Shown: positions 1 to 10,954 of the stretch, in pieces
How the letters are laid out: each line of letters begins with the position of its first letter
Position numbering within the stretch: the stretch's first letter is position 1
Source of the DNA: Rehmannia glutinosa
Lineage: Eukaryota; Streptophyta; Magnoliopsida; Lamiales; Orobanchaceae
Reading direction: 5' to 3'
Assembly: GCA_016081115.2 (NCBI GenBank)
Contig: CM071930.1
Coordinates: 41,825,335 to 41,889,334 of the forward strand
DNA length: 64,000 bases
The notes under the pieces: model-generated
Databases searched by the model: none
Seen by the model: the letters and a program-made list of their open reading frames with translations, nothing else
Told to the model about the DNA's origin: nothing
Translations under genes and position numbers: made by a program

Positions 1-1394
1 CATACCCAATTTCTAGAAGATTTAAAATTCTGCAAAATTATTATTTTTATTTAAATTCGAAATTTGAATTTTATTTACCCTTATCTTTACATATTATATC
101 AGATAAAACAAAATCTCTTCTTAACAAATCCTGGCTTCTATCAGATATCTTTTAACCCACGTTCAAATGCCACTACTCTCTTAACTCCCTTAAACTGATA
201 CCCTAAAGACCCACGTCTCCACAGGCAGTCTTCAACAACTCAAATACAATCCCATTATCCCACGTATTTCACACTCCATAACCCATACAACTCTCACATA
301 TTAGTGGAAATATTCTGATAAATCTCTCCCATTCAAACCACGAGCCTTCAGTTCTTGGCAGAAATCATTAGTACTTTTCTCACCTTCACAGTCAAGGTAA
401 ATACGGGTTCTCTTAGTTTACAATTTTCCAGCCGAAAACTCCTTCAACCACCGCACCACCACCTCGCAATCGAAGCCGGAAAACCGAAAACCCAGAAATT
501 TTCGAAACCTCCGAAAAACCCAGAAAACTCGATTTCTTCAAAATTTATCCAAACTCCACACATCCAAAAAAAAAATAGAGGCATACCCGGACCCCGCAGC
601 CTCCCGGCGATCACCGTTGCCTCCCGGCGTTGCCCGCTACGATTTGGAGTGAGAGGTTGTGAGAAATCGAGATTGAGAGGGAGAGGGAGAGAGACGAGGG
701 TGAGACGAGGGCGACAGAGAGTAGAGCGAGACCGAAATTGGGCCTGAGGAAAAAAAAAAGAAAGAGAAAGACCAGAGAGCTGTGAGAGAGCGAGACCGAG
801 GGTGTGAGAGGCGAAGAGAGAGTCTTGAGGAAGAAGGTCTGAAAATTTTTTCTAAAAAAAAAAAAAGAACAGAGAGGCAGACGTTGGTGAAGATGAGAGT
901 TGTGAGATTTTTTTTTTTTTTTGAGGGAAATGAGAGTTGTGAGATTAGATAAGGGTTGGGGTGGGTTTGGCTTTATGAGGGAGTTAGTACATAAACTATG
1001 AAAAATTCCAATACCACCCCATATTTTTCTATCTTTGTTCAAAAGCCCAATTTCATCTTCAAGATAAACCTCTGATTTCATATTCAAGCCCAATTTTTAT
1101 TCAAGCCAATTTTCAATTTCACCTTTGGATATAAACTGTTGAGCCGAATTTTTTTTTTTAGATATATTTTCCTTTCCTTATTTATTTAAGCTAAAGATTT
1201 CCTAAAAATTATTTATTAAATTAGTTATTTTATTTATTTGTAGGAACTCAATCTTACGAGGTCTAGAACTTTCAAGCGAGCAGCATTTAGTTTTTCTGCA
1301 CTTTATTTGAGGTGGGGTTTTATTGCTTTTGTTTAATTTAAATGTCCTGTTTTAACTGTTAGTTGCATATTCATGATAAATATGATGCGTGATG
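1..1394. other. Noncoding, AT-rich with a GA-rich tract
   Basis: No gene recognised. Positions 640-850 are strongly purine-biased on the plus strand (runs of GAGA), which gives low-complexity open frames on both strands that look like no protein family. The rest is AT-rich. It may be part of an old LTR, because a GGGTGTTACA motif typical of plant chromovirus LTR ends occurs near 1849-1858; this is inference only. Confidence 0.4.
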
Positions 1395-1567
1395 TTGAGA
1401 CTATTTGTACTTAATTGTCGCGAGACTTTGAGACTATTTGTACTTAATTGTCGTGAGACTTTGATACTATTTGTACTTAATTGTCACGCGAGACTTTGAG
1501 ACTATTCGTACTTAAATGTACATGAGACTTTGAGACTATTTGTACTTAACTCGTATTTGAGACTATG
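1395..1567. repeat. Tandem repeat, about five 33-36 bp units
   Basis: The unit reads TTGAGACTATTTGTACTTAA followed by a variable TGTCG(C/T)GAGACT part. It recurs about five times head to tail with small indels and a few substitutions (TTGATACT, ATTCGTAC). It is noncoding and looks like a local minisatellite, possibly inside an old LTR. Confidence 0.8.
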
Positions 1568-2005
1568 ATATTTTTCGTAAAAGTTTCGTGAAAGCCCAAT
1601 TGATCATGACAATTGTTTTTGTTGAATTTTTATTAGTAGTAGAATTTCATGAACGATGTTGGTCTTTTAATCTTTCGTATTTATAAAACATACGATTAAT
1701 CTTGGTTTTACTTGATTGATGGATGATGCAAATTTTTATTTAAGTTAGTTATTTTATTCTTTGGATTAAAAAATATGGTTGACTCGTTTAGTTAAATTCT
1801 TAATCATCTTGTGAATATAATGTTGCGTAGTTTCACTTTCAAAACTAGGGTGTTACATTTTGGTTCCTAAAGCGTGGACGATTTACATGGAACTATGTAA
1901 ATGTTCAAAAATCAATGTAAATGATGACTCATATCTATATCGAAAGTCCTATATATCCCGATCTCAAACATAATTGATGATCTTGCACTGCAATCGAAAT
2001 CATAT
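1568..2005. other. Noncoding AT-rich stretch
   Basis: No gene, RNA or clear repeat recognised apart from the GGGTGTTACA motif near 1849-1858. That motif resembles the right end of Tekay/Del-type chromovirus LTRs; no matching left end lies in the window. Confidence 0.35.
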
Positions 2006-2503
2006 TGTTAGGGGCAAAATGGTATTTCATAATTTAATTAAATATAATTCATTTTATAATTGTTTATTTAATATTAATTGTTCAGTGGACTCTTAATAAT
2101 TAAACCGGCCCAAAGGAGTCCGGGTTTGGCCCAAGCGGTCGTTTTCTCCTACGTGGACTGACCCATAGGACAAATTCTCTTACACGACCCACGGGGCCCA
2201 TGTCCCAGGTATAAAAATGTCGCTCATATTATCTGTAAGTTATTAACTCATAATAAATTATTCTCCTACACATTCAATATTCGATTACTGTTATTTTCTC
2301 TTGTTCACTGTGCTGACTTGAGCGTCGGAGGGGCCTCCCTAGGACAACCCTCGGGGCCCTCTAACATTTGTGCGTGTCTGCAGGAAAGTTCCCAATCAAA
2401 GGAGTTAGCAGTTCAAGGAGCAGAAGACGTGAAGACTTCCCCCTCAGGAAGAGGATTTTGGTCAACTCAGTTGACTTGGGTGATCTGCCCTAAAAAAGTA
2501 GCA
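2006..2503 (+). mobile_element. 5' LTR of a Ty3/Gypsy element
   Basis: The stretch begins TGTTAGGGGC and ends in CA just before a leader reading TTTTGGTGCCACCTGTGGGA, the primer-binding-type leader commonly seen in plant Gypsy elements of this kind. A TATA-like GTATAAAAA box lies at about 2211, and a U5-like GACTTGAGCGTCGGAGGGGC motif follows at about 2315. Coding sequence typical of a Gypsy gag-pol follows immediately. No 3' LTR was found, so the element is truncated. The left boundary is approximate. Confidence 0.6.
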
Positions 2504-2544
2504 TCATTTTGGTGCCACCTGTGGGAACGGAGCTAAGCCACGTG

Positions 2545-3315
2545 ACTCTGAAGGACATGGGCAACCAGAAGATGATACATAACATCTCTAGAGGACCTGT
2601 GTATGGAGGTTCAACTCGTGCGAAGAAAGCCATGCTGCGGAGCTCAAGAGGAGCGCATTTTCAGCACAACACATTCCACTTGGAGACTTACTGCATAGAG
2701 AAGCCTCAGGAGGAGATAATCTTTGATGAAGAAGACCTGTCCCACGAGACTTGGGAGAGGGAACAACCATCCCCTCCCCTTGTTATCTCCGTGGTCATTT
2801 GTAGCCAATTATTGGGTGAAGAGCATTGGTGGATATTGGGAGCTCCATGGACATCCTATCCTACAGTGCTTTCCGTCAGCTAGGATTTGAAGACTCGACT
2901 TTAACCGAAGTCACTGCCATATTACAAGACCTTAGCCAGCAGAAGATCCTCATCCTCGGGAGGTGACGCTTCCCTCTCATTGGGAAATTTCCCACACCGG
3001 GGCACAAAGATGGTGAGATTTGCGGTGAATGCCCCCCGTACAATGTGATCCTTGTTTGTCCATCCTTAAACGCATTTAGGGCCATTGCCTCCATCTACCA
3101 CCAGAAGCTAAAATTCCCCACTTCGGAGGGGATTAGAGAAGAATGTGGAGACAAGAGCATAGATCAGGAGTGCATCATACCACCTGGAAGGAGGAGCGCC
3201 CCAAGCCTGGGTCCTAGAGCTTAGGAATGAATTGCTTACTCCAACAGAGGTAGGCCTCCTCCAGGAAGAATATTACCTCGAAGAGCCTCAAGAGGAAGAA
3301 GACTCCGACCTATAA
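2545..3315 (+). pseudogene. Ty3/Gypsy gag-pol fragment, protease region (broken)
   Basis: Translated plus-strand pieces match the gag-protease joint of plant Gypsy polyproteins. There is an ISRGPVYGGS stretch near 2585, an EEIIFDEEDL stretch near 2710, the protease core as VDIGSSMDILSYSAF at 2829 onward (the usual DTG is DIG here), and PYNVILVCPSLNAF then IASIYHQKLKFPT at about 3036-3120. The frame changes between about 2800 and 2829, and a stop falls at about 2964. Only about 770 bp survive; reverse transcriptase, RNase H and integrase are missing. It joins a different LTR at about 3320-3345, so it was cut by a later event. Family assignment is firm; lineage (Tat-like) is inferred. Confidence 0.75.
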
Positions 3316-3344
3316 AGCCGGAAGGAAGAACCCAAGCTCGAACG

Positions 3345-4560
3345 TAATAAGCCAAGACAAGAATGGAAGTGCGGGAAGTAAATAACACGCATCGATTTAT
3401 AGAGGTTCAACCCACCTAGGGCCTAATCCTCTACCACCCCAGTATCTTCGGGATGGATTTCAAAAAAAAAAAGATTTTATTAATTACCACAATTAATACA
3501 ACATCACCTTACAACACCTCTTTGGAGATTACCACAATCTCCCTTGAAGATTACCACAATCTTCAACGGCACCTTGTGAAGATTACCACAATCTTTCACC
3601 TTGAAGAACACCAAATTCTTCAACACCTCAAAAGAGCACCAAACTCTTCAATAAGAAGATTACCACAATCTTCTAACACTTAACACCTAAGATCACCCAA
3701 GTGTGTTCTTACCACAAGAACACTCACAAGGATATCTTGTGTTGAATGATGACCACAAATTCAAGATTACAACTCCATAATGAATAATACAATTTTGAGT
3801 GCAAGTGTAATCAAGAATAAAGCCTAGACCTTAAGATGTGAAAGTGAAAGACCTTAGGCTATTACAACAAGAATATTGAAATAGAAGAACAAAATTGTTT
3901 GCTTGAATGTATCTTGTTGTGTTGTAGTATTCTCTCTTGTTGTGTTGCTTCAATTTTTCATCTATTTATAGAAGATGATTGATCAAGGATAGACTCCTCT
4001 TGGGGACTGATTTCTACAAAAATATGCAATTAAAATCAAGATTATAATCTGTTAGAAATTAACCCCACAATTTAAGGAAAAGTTGTCTGTTTGTCAATGG
4101 CTAGAATCTGTTTGTCAAAACAAAAAGGGCGACGGTCGCGAAGAATTAGATGTTAGAAGAAAAACACCGAAAATGCACAGGGTGACCAATCAGTAAGGGT
4201 TCGACGGTCGACCCATGTGGCCGACCGGGATGAACTACTCGATTTTCCAATACTGAGAGAAGATTTGTCATCTGCAAGAACGCTCGGACACCGGTCGACC
4301 TCGATGAAAAATGCCTCCGTCCTTTTTGTTTCAAAACTCAATTTCGGACATGGGATGCCCTATAGGGCGACCGGTCCAGCACGAGACAGAAGTGTTGTCC
4401 AATTTTTTCGAAAATTAACTTCAAGAAATACTCCGTAAAAAATAGTAAAAACATTTTAGACTGATCGGGAGTATTTGGACAACATTTAGAAACATTATTT
4501 TGGTGTAAAAACACTTTAAAATAAAATCATCAAAATCATGATAAAAATATTTATCTAACA
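3345..4560 (-). mobile_element. Copia-type LTR, 3' truncated (copy 1 of a repeat pair)
   Basis: Read on the minus strand it begins TGTTAGATAAATATT at 4560. It matches the sequence at about 62840-64000 along most of its length, including the ATTACCACAATCTTC-rich part at 3480-3680 and the blocks around 3990 and 4430. It carries several GGTCGACC-like palindromes (4200-4300). Its inner end is lost where it meets the Gypsy fragment. It lies directly against MULE transposase sequence at 4562, so it probably inserted into that element. No coding potential. Confidence 0.65.
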
Positions 4561-4561
4561 G

Positions 4562-5131
4562 TTAATGAGGTGGTTTTCTAAACGGCGTGAAGTAGCAGTG
4601 AATATAAAAAACAAATTGACAAACTGGGCTGAAAAAATTGTGCGGGAGAAGGATGAAAAGAGCAAGAAGATGGATGTGCAGACATCGCATCACTACACAT
4701 ATTATGTACTTGATGGTGATAGAAATGCGGAAGTTGATTTGAACGCAAGGAAATGCACATGCAATGTGTTCCAACTAGATCAATTGCCCTGCGCTCATGC
4801 ACTAGCAACAGTGAGAAAACTTACTTTCTCAAGGTATGAACTAGCTTCTCAATTTTACACCACTGACGCTCTTGTGGCTGCATATGCAGAAGCTATAAAC
4901 TCGGTGGGCCATGTGGACTTTTGGAATACACCATCTAAAGTATCGCGTATGGAGTTGATGCCTCTAGTTATGCGTCCTCCTAGTGGCAGGCCAAGAAAGA
5001 TGAGGATATTGTCCCAGGGCGAACAATAAATTTGCAAGAAAGTGTGGGAGATGCAAAGGCATAGGGCATAATTGAAAAACTTGTAAGAAACCCATTCCGG
5101 TGAATAGCCACATGAGAAAGGATTTGTGATG
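4562..5131 (+). pseudogene. MULE transposase C-terminus (SWIM and CCHC zinc fingers)
   Basis: An open frame at 4565-5029 encodes the end of a Mutator-like transposase. The SWIM finger is visible as CTC then eleven residues then CAHA (CTCNVFQLDQLPCAHA, about 4753-4800). It is followed by the usual helical segment and a GRPRKMR basic stretch. After one frameshift near 5027, a CCHC knuckle (CGRC..GIGHN..TC) is readable to about 5090 with an in-frame TGA. The DDE catalytic core is absent because the sequence starts at the LTR junction (4560/4562). The family assignment is secure and the gene is not functional. The convergent DUF1985 relic nearby suggests a Kaonashi/ULP-carrying MULE; that link is inferred. 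Confidence 0.85.
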
Positions 5132-5320
5132 TATTATCGTATTATCGTATTGAATAATGTAATGTATTAAGTTGTTGTATTGAATAATGTATTTCTTATT
5201 TAATTAAGTTGTGTTGAATAATGTAATGTATTATCGTATTGTACTTCTTATGTAATGTATTAAGTTGTTGTATTTTATGTGATGTAAGTTCATTTAGAGA
5301 CAATGAGATCATTAAGGGAC
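5132..5320. repeat. AT-rich tandem-like repeats
   Basis: The motif ATTGAATAATGTAATGTATT with ATTATCGTATT and AAGTTGTTGTATT recurs several times with irregular spacing directly after the transposase remnant. It is probably former 3' untranslated or subterminal sequence of that element. Confidence 0.5.
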
Positions 5321-5562
5321 AATGATCATTATGGGATAACTGGACATTGGGGTGGGCGGTGTGGTGGGCAAGCTTATTTACTGAAATAGTGATCATTATG
5401 GGACAAGTGGGCAGTGGGGTGGGCGGTGTGGTGGGCATTTGGGTGGGCAAGCTTATTTACTGAGAGAGTGATCATTATGGGACAAGTGGGCAGTGGGGTG
5501 GGCAAGCTTATTTACTGAGACAATGGTCATTATGGGACAAGTGGGCAGTGGGGAAGGCAGAT
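5320..5562. repeat. G-rich minisatellite
   Basis: Blocks of GATCATTATGGGACAAGTGG, then GCAGTGGGGTGGGC, then AAGCTTATTTACTGAGA repeat about four times with variable internal GGTGGGC insertions, giving unit lengths of roughly 55-90 bp. The strand is markedly G-rich. It is noncoding; minus-strand open frames here are repeat artefacts. Confidence 0.85.
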
Positions 5563-5578
5563 GGGTATATATTTATAG

Positions 5579-5582
<4 letters not shown>

Positions 5583-5618
<36 letters not shown>
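5583..5618. repeat. (TA)n microsatellite
   Basis: An almost pure AT dinucleotide run of about 36 bp separating the minisatellite from the DUF1985 relic. Confidence 0.9.
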
Positions 5619-5620
<2 letters not shown>

Positions 5621-5639
5621 ATTAGTTACCTTATCCATA

Positions 5640-6465
5640 TCTCCGAGAAGTAAAGTCTTGAAACCCAATTTTGACAATGTGTCAAATAATACCACAGCTT
5701 CGCTTGTCCAGCGTAGAATACGTGGCACTCTGTTCTTATTTTTTTGAACGATTTTTGCACATATCTTGGCGACATCTGGGATTGCCTCATATGCCTAAAC
5801 TTGAAGAGTATGGTGGAAGCCGTATATATCAATATGCTCATATTGATGGTTCGCCTTTGCGTCTTTCTTTCACGGTAGCCCTTAACTCTTCCACTCATAC
5901 AACAAGGTTATGAATTGAAAGCACCTGAATCATCAACTAAGTGGATATATTCACTATCAATTTTTTTGCTTTTACGATCTCTAATCAGTAGAGTACTGTA
6001 GAGGAAATACAACAAGGCCAACTTCAAAGTCATATACCCGTCACCTTTTTCCCTTTTTGACCAACTACTCAATGCGTCTTCCACATCCGATAGACACAAT
6101 GGGTCAATCCTTCTAAAATAATTATAAAAAATAGTGGAAGTAGAAAGAATAACGAGACTTAGGACCAAAAGAAAGTCCTATAATCAACGAGAACTTATTT
6201 ATTCCAAACTCGGCCTCTTTGTTGTTGATGTGGAATATTATCTTATCTGTTGATCGAGATGTATCATGCCTAAAAGGCAAATGTAGATAAAGTTGACATT
6301 GGAACTTAATCTTCGCCACATCCAAAATCGACCAAAACATGATTCTTTGAATCTATTCATGTTATGATCAATGAGACACACTCTATTTGTTTCCAATGTA
6401 GTGCTCAAATTGCAACGAGCACTTAACTTTGCTTGAACTCCTCCTTCTTGTTAGAAACAAGTGCC
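5640..6465 (-). pseudogene. DUF1985-domain (ULP-type MULE passenger) relic
   Basis: Minus-strand pieces, read in order from 6465 down, match the DUF1985 domain found in plant proteins that also carry a Ulp1 cysteine protease domain. They are an N-terminal LSARCNLSTTLE segment, FRHDTSRSTDKIIFHINNKE, FGINKFSLIIGLSFG, then a DALSSW..KLALLYFLYSTLL segment and a C-terminal DTLSKLGFKTLL-like piece. The pieces lie in at least three frames with stops, so the gene is dead. The Ulp1 catalytic domain is not present. The gene converges on the MULE transposase remnant at 4562-5131, the arrangement expected of ULP-carrying MULEs. Domain assignment is reasonably secure; common origin with the transposase is inferred. 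Confidence 0.7.
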
Positions 6466-6530
6466 ATTTTATCAACCTAAAAATAAAATATAACAAGTGT
6501 CATTTTATCAACCTAAAAATAAAATATAGA
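6440..6530. repeat. 36-bp tandem duplication
   Basis: An AAGTG(C/T)CATTTTATCAACC unit with its following AT-rich tail occurs twice head to tail, just upstream of the DUF1985 relic in its own orientation. Confidence 0.75.
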
Positions 6531-6589
6531 TTTGTTACTAATTGTAAAAAGAACATATGAAAGTAAAATAACACATGAAAGTAAATTAT

Positions 6590-6935
6590 GAAGTGCGCAT
6601 ACATGTGGGCAAACATGTGGGCTAATTAGAAAATAACATGAAAAAGTAAATTATGAAGTGGGCATACATGGGGCACATGTGGGCTAATTATAAAATAACA
6701 GTGGGTATACATGTGAGCAAACATGTGGAAAAATTAGAAAATCACACATAAATAAATTATGAAGTGGGCAAACATGTGGGCTAATTATAAAATAACCGAA
6801 GTGGGTATACATGTGGGCAAACATGTGGGTGCCCATAGAAAATAAGACATGAATAAATTATGAAGTGGGTATACACGTGGGCAAACATGTGGGCTAATTA
6901 GAAAATAGCATATGAAGTGGACGCACATATAGACA
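6590..6935. repeat. GTGGGCA-containing tandem repeat array
   Basis: Units of roughly 60-75 bp built on GAAGTGGGCATACATGTGGG, CAAACATGTGGGCTAATTA and AAAATAACATGAA recur about five times with indels. The GTGGGCA core is shared with the minisatellite at 5320-5562 on the other side of the DUF1985 relic. Confidence 0.8.
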
Positions 6936-7069
6936 TGAATGTAAACAAGGTATGTGGCGGGAATGTGGGCGGAGACAGGTGGGATATGTTAAAATATGTG
7001 TTGAACAACGTACAAAGTCGCCTCAACCTACATTGTTCAACTCAAAACTAAACAAAATAATTTAATCCA

Positions 7070-7190
7070 CAAAAACACAACTCTATAATTTCTCGTACAA
7101 AATTACATCAAAAAAAAAAAACAAAATTTAAACACAACTCTATAATTTCTCGTACAAAATTACATAAAAAAAACAAACAAAATTTAATAT
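7070..7190. repeat. About 63-bp tandem duplication
   Basis: ACACAACTCTATAATTTCTC with its following A-rich part appears twice head to tail. Confidence 0.75.
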
Positions 7191-7194
7191 TTAA

Positions 7195-8225
7195 CATAAA
7201 AAAACCCAAACCCTAGTTTTTTTACAAATATAACAATGTATACACTATGCACACAAACTTTACACACATTTACTATACACACACTAAATATACATTATGG
7301 AGGAAGATGAAACATACCTTTTTGAAAGAAGAGAATCATGGAGCTCGTGGCCAGCCGAACCGAGGTGCTCGTGAAGGGGGCGAACCTTGGTGCTCGTGGC
7401 GGTGTTGGAACCGAGGTCTTCGGCGGCATGCGGTGGTAGTCGGTAGGGTTTAGTACGTGGTCGTCGGCCGTGGAGAGGGAGGATGCTCTTAGTTTTGATT
7501 TTTGAATACCAAAAGTTGAGACTTTTGGTTCTCTTTACACTGGTCGATGTTTTGTTTTCTTTTCTTTTTCCTTTTTTTTTTTTAAGTAAGAGGGATATTT
7601 TGGTCTTTTGGTCGAGGATAAGGGCAAAAATCTTGTTTTAATAACATGGAGGCAAAATCAAAATTACCCCTAAGTGGAGGGGTATTTTATCAAATTTCTG
7701 TTTTCCTTTCAATGATTAGACTGTTCATTTGCTTAAGTTACAATCTTTTATATATGTTATGATGGGAATTTTGGCTCTTTCCTTCTTGTTTATGATAAAT
7801 TTATGGAATAATTGCATAAAATCCACTTTGTTTTAGCAATAATTTTAAGAAGCCCATATATTGAATAATATTTATTCTAAAATACAACGTATAAATCAAA
7901 GTCCACCCGCCTTTTGTTTCCTCATGGTTACATGGGAATTATGGACTAATAATGTTAAAAAACTCAATGGTTAATGAAACTATTGCTCTACATTCCGGAA
8001 AGAAAGACAACTTTTTACGCTCCCAGGTATTTTTGGACAATTTTATGCTTGTCCTTTTTAGACAAATTTACGCTCCCGCCATTCCGGACTTTTTTTACGT
8101 TGTTGTATCAAGATTGTTTCAACATGTTTTTTCTAATAAAATTTCAGTGAAAAATAAGTTTTGCCCCGTAAAATAATCAATTTTATACTCTAAATCTTAT
8201 AAGAAATCAAAAAATATACACATAA
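7195..8225. other. Intergenic, no gene recognised
   Basis: Short open frames occur at 7247-7453 and 7952-8176, but neither resembles a known protein. Pyrimidine-rich and AT-rich tracts dominate. Nothing else is supportable here. Confidence 0.4.
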
Positions 8226-8229
8226 AATA

Positions 8230-8930
8230 ACACATGTTAAAACCAAATAAATTGAAAATAATATAGAAACAACATGAATAAAAGAACACAATTCAATTTT
8301 TGATCAAATGCATGAAAACATAAAAAAAACATGAAAACAACTAAGAAACAATATAGAAACAAACCAGAAACAATATAGAAAACACTATATGAACAAAAAG
8401 AGCTTAAAAATAGGTAAAAATTGTATAGAAACATCGGAAACTACATGCAAACAAGAAAGAAACATCAGAACAACATTAAAAACATTATAGAAATAACCCA
8501 GAAACAACGTAAACAATATTGAAATTAAAACACCACATGATAAAAAAAGAGCTTAAAAATAGGTAAAAGTTGTATCCATACATTGAAACTACATGGAAAC
8601 AACAAAAAAAAATTAGTAACAACATTAAAAATATTATAGACCAACACACAAACAATAGAAACAATGTACAAAATAACACATGAAAAAGAACAACATAAAA
8701 AATAGGTAAAAGTTGTGTTGAAACATCGAAACAATAAAAAAACTATATCGAAACCACATATATAACATATAAAGCAATACAAGAACAAAAAAACTGAAAA
8801 AAAACATAAAAATAACCAAACAATATGCAGGAGCGTAAAAAAGAAAAAAATTAGTGCAAAAGTAATAAGAGCGCAAACAATATTTTTCTTTTTCAAAAGT
8901 TGAGGTATTTCCGATAATTTCTCAAAACGC
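8230..8930. repeat. A-rich low-complexity repeat region
   Basis: Degenerate GAAACAATATAGAAACAA and ACATGAAAAC motifs recur throughout. The minus strand therefore yields long hydrophobic Phe/Leu/Cys-rich open frames (up to 135 codons at 8525-8932), which are compositional artefacts and not membrane proteins. Confidence 0.75.
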
Positions 8931-8956
8931 AAATTATATCATAACTCATTTTCATG

Positions 8957-9589
8957 TAGGGGTGGCCAATGAAAGTGAAACCGGAACTAAAATCGGTCAA
9001 TGGTTCCAAAATCAAAACCGGAACCGTGTAGGCCGGTTCCGGTTCTGGTTCCTTGGTTTAAAAAACCATGGAACCGATGGTTTTAACCATCAGTTAGAAC
9101 CGTGGTGGAACCGACGGTTTTTCCTAGGTTAAAACCAATGATTTTTATTATTTTTTGTAAAAATATGTTCGACGAAATGTTATGTGTTAATTATAATGTT
9201 TTATATTCGTAACTACATGAGACATATTTTAAACCAAATGTTGTAAACGAACTACGTGAACTTTGATTCCTCTATACTCTAATAATATATATAGGCAGTT
9301 TAATATTATTTTTAATATTAAGTACAAACTTTAATTGAACATTAAGTTCAAGTCTTTGTTTTTCTTTTCCCTTTTTTTGTAACAAAAATTGATAAACAAA
9401 TTTAAAAAAGTAAAAAATTATCAAAAGATAAACAAACGGTTCCAGTTAAAATTGGAACCGGAACTATAGAGGAACCGGGTTCCAAACCAAAATCGAAATC
9501 GTCGGTTCGGTTTTAAAACCGAAACCGTGAGATAATGGTTTTGGTTCCTCCAAAATGAGGAACCGGAACCGGAACCGTGGCCACCCCTA
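8957..9589. mobile_element. Nonautonomous hAT-superfamily element
   Basis: Terminal inverted repeats TAGGGGTGGCCA (8957) and TGGCCACCCCTA (ending 9589) bound a 633 bp noncoding element. The flanks TTTTCATG (8949-8956) and TTTCCATG (9590-9597) form an 8-bp target-site duplication with one mismatch, as expected for hAT transposases. Subterminal copies of GGAACCGGAACCG lie in both ends, in opposite orientation. There is no coding capacity. Confidence 0.85.
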
Positions 9590-9599
9590 TTTCCATGTC

Positions 9600-10079
9600 A
9601 ACCTTTCTTTGATTGGTCCCATATATGGTTGGCAATGGGCTGGACAGGCCCAAAATTTTGTCGTGTTGCATCTTTTGTGGCTCCTCTTAATTAGCTCAAC
9701 ACGTGTAATATTGGTCTAGCCATTTAGGCTTGTCGGGTTTCGGGTCGTTCAGGCCAGGTCAAAGTTAGCCCCACCCTTTTTGGGCTCTTCTAATGAAACT
9801 CAGTCCAACCCTATATGCGTGTTGGTTGGATCGGCCCATCGGGTCGGAGCAGTTTTAAATAGTATGAATTTGAAATCTTGAAAAGAAAAATAGCACTCAT
9901 TATTGCCCAGGCCTTTTCATGTATCCTAAAGGGTGTGTTGATGTTTTTGTCGTGATTTAGGTATCAAAAATCCATTCTTGAATCATGGCTTCTCACCCTT
10001 GATTTTACCTACTTACCCTTTTACATTTTTCTTGATATTTTTTTTTAAGGCCGACAAAAAAGGTAGATAGGCAAAAGCT
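9600..10079. other. Intergenic, possible repeat
   Basis: A stretch at 9630-9860 with GGGCTGGACAGGCCC and TCGGCCCATCGGGTCGG motifs resembles dispersed plant repeats, but no termini could be assigned. The rest is AT-rich with no gene. Confidence 0.35.
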
Positions 10080-10381
10080 TTATTTCCCATTCAGTTTACG
10101 GATAGAATATATCGACAGAGTAATTTTGTCACTAAATTTTATAATTACCTACAGAATACCTACAGAATAAAAAATATCATTTTCCCCAAATTATACCGAC
10201 AAATTATCAACAGATTAACAATAGTTTTTTAATTACCGACATATTTTCTATAGGTATTACCAACAGTTTTAGATTCTGTAGGTAAATATTTTACCTACAA
10301 TGATATTACTTACACTTTACAATTTTCTTAATACTTACTTACAAATTTTTATTGTAGGTAAACTTGTTTTTTCTTGTAGTG
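10080..10381. mobile_element. CACTA (En/Spm) transposon terminus
   Basis: The right edge reads TTTTTTCTTGTAGTG ending at 10381, the reverse complement of the canonical CACTACAAGAAAAAA terminus of plant CACTA elements. Inside it are repeated subterminal motifs (ACCTACAGAATA, TACCGACA, TGTAGGTAAA). The opposite CACTA end was not found, so this is a fragment or an element with a decayed left end. Confidence 0.65.
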
Positions 10382-10954
10382 CAAAATTACAAAAAAGTCT
10401 GTTTATGTTTGATTTCGTCTTACATTTTTCTCTTTCAAAGATTTTTTTTTCAAAACTCTATTTAAATTTATAGAAATATTACAGCTGTCCTTACAATTAA
10501 GATGGAATCAAATCTCAGAGGTAGCTACCGTAATTTGGAAACGTTTTTGACTTTTGCTGTAATTACCTCAAACCTCAAGGGTATGTTTTGTAAGTATCCC
10601 TTTTTGGAATTATGAGCAGCCCTTTTCCCTTCTCGTTGGTTACATTTGTTTCAGTTTTTTATAAACGTTGTAACGAATTTTTTGCCCAGATTGATTGGAA
10701 CAAGTATACAAGTCAAAGCCTAAAATGACTATCACAGCAACTCCTTTGATCAAGAATGGGTGCCTAATGGTCCGTGGCAAGGTTGTCTTAACACGAGTTC
10801 CAGAAAATGTAGTAATTTCTACTCCGGCAACTTCAGGATCAGCTTTCATTGGAGCCAATTCATCGACTTTGAGTTCTCGCCATGTTTTCAATCTTGGAAT
10901 TCTTGAGTAAGTATTTTTCTTGATACAGCTGCTTACATGATTGACCTTAATTTT

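Noticed and set aside
611..1093. 160-codon minus-strand open frame in a CT-rich tract
   Set aside because: Runs of Ser, Leu, Phe and Lys from simple-sequence DNA; no domain and no splice context.
5196..5562. Regular repeats that might suggest a CRISPR-like array
   Set aside because: Units are of uneven length with no unique spacers, and the genome is clearly eukaryotic.
7247..7453. Short frame with Gly/Arg-rich tail
   Set aside because: No domain, no conserved context, composition-driven.
8525..8932. 135-codon hydrophobic minus-strand frame resembling a membrane protein
   Set aside because: Produced by A-rich degenerate repeats; all reading frames here look hydrophobic, and no family motif is seen.
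10640..10891. 83-codon minus-strand frame
   Set aside because: Antisense to exon 1 of the SIP-like pseudogene.
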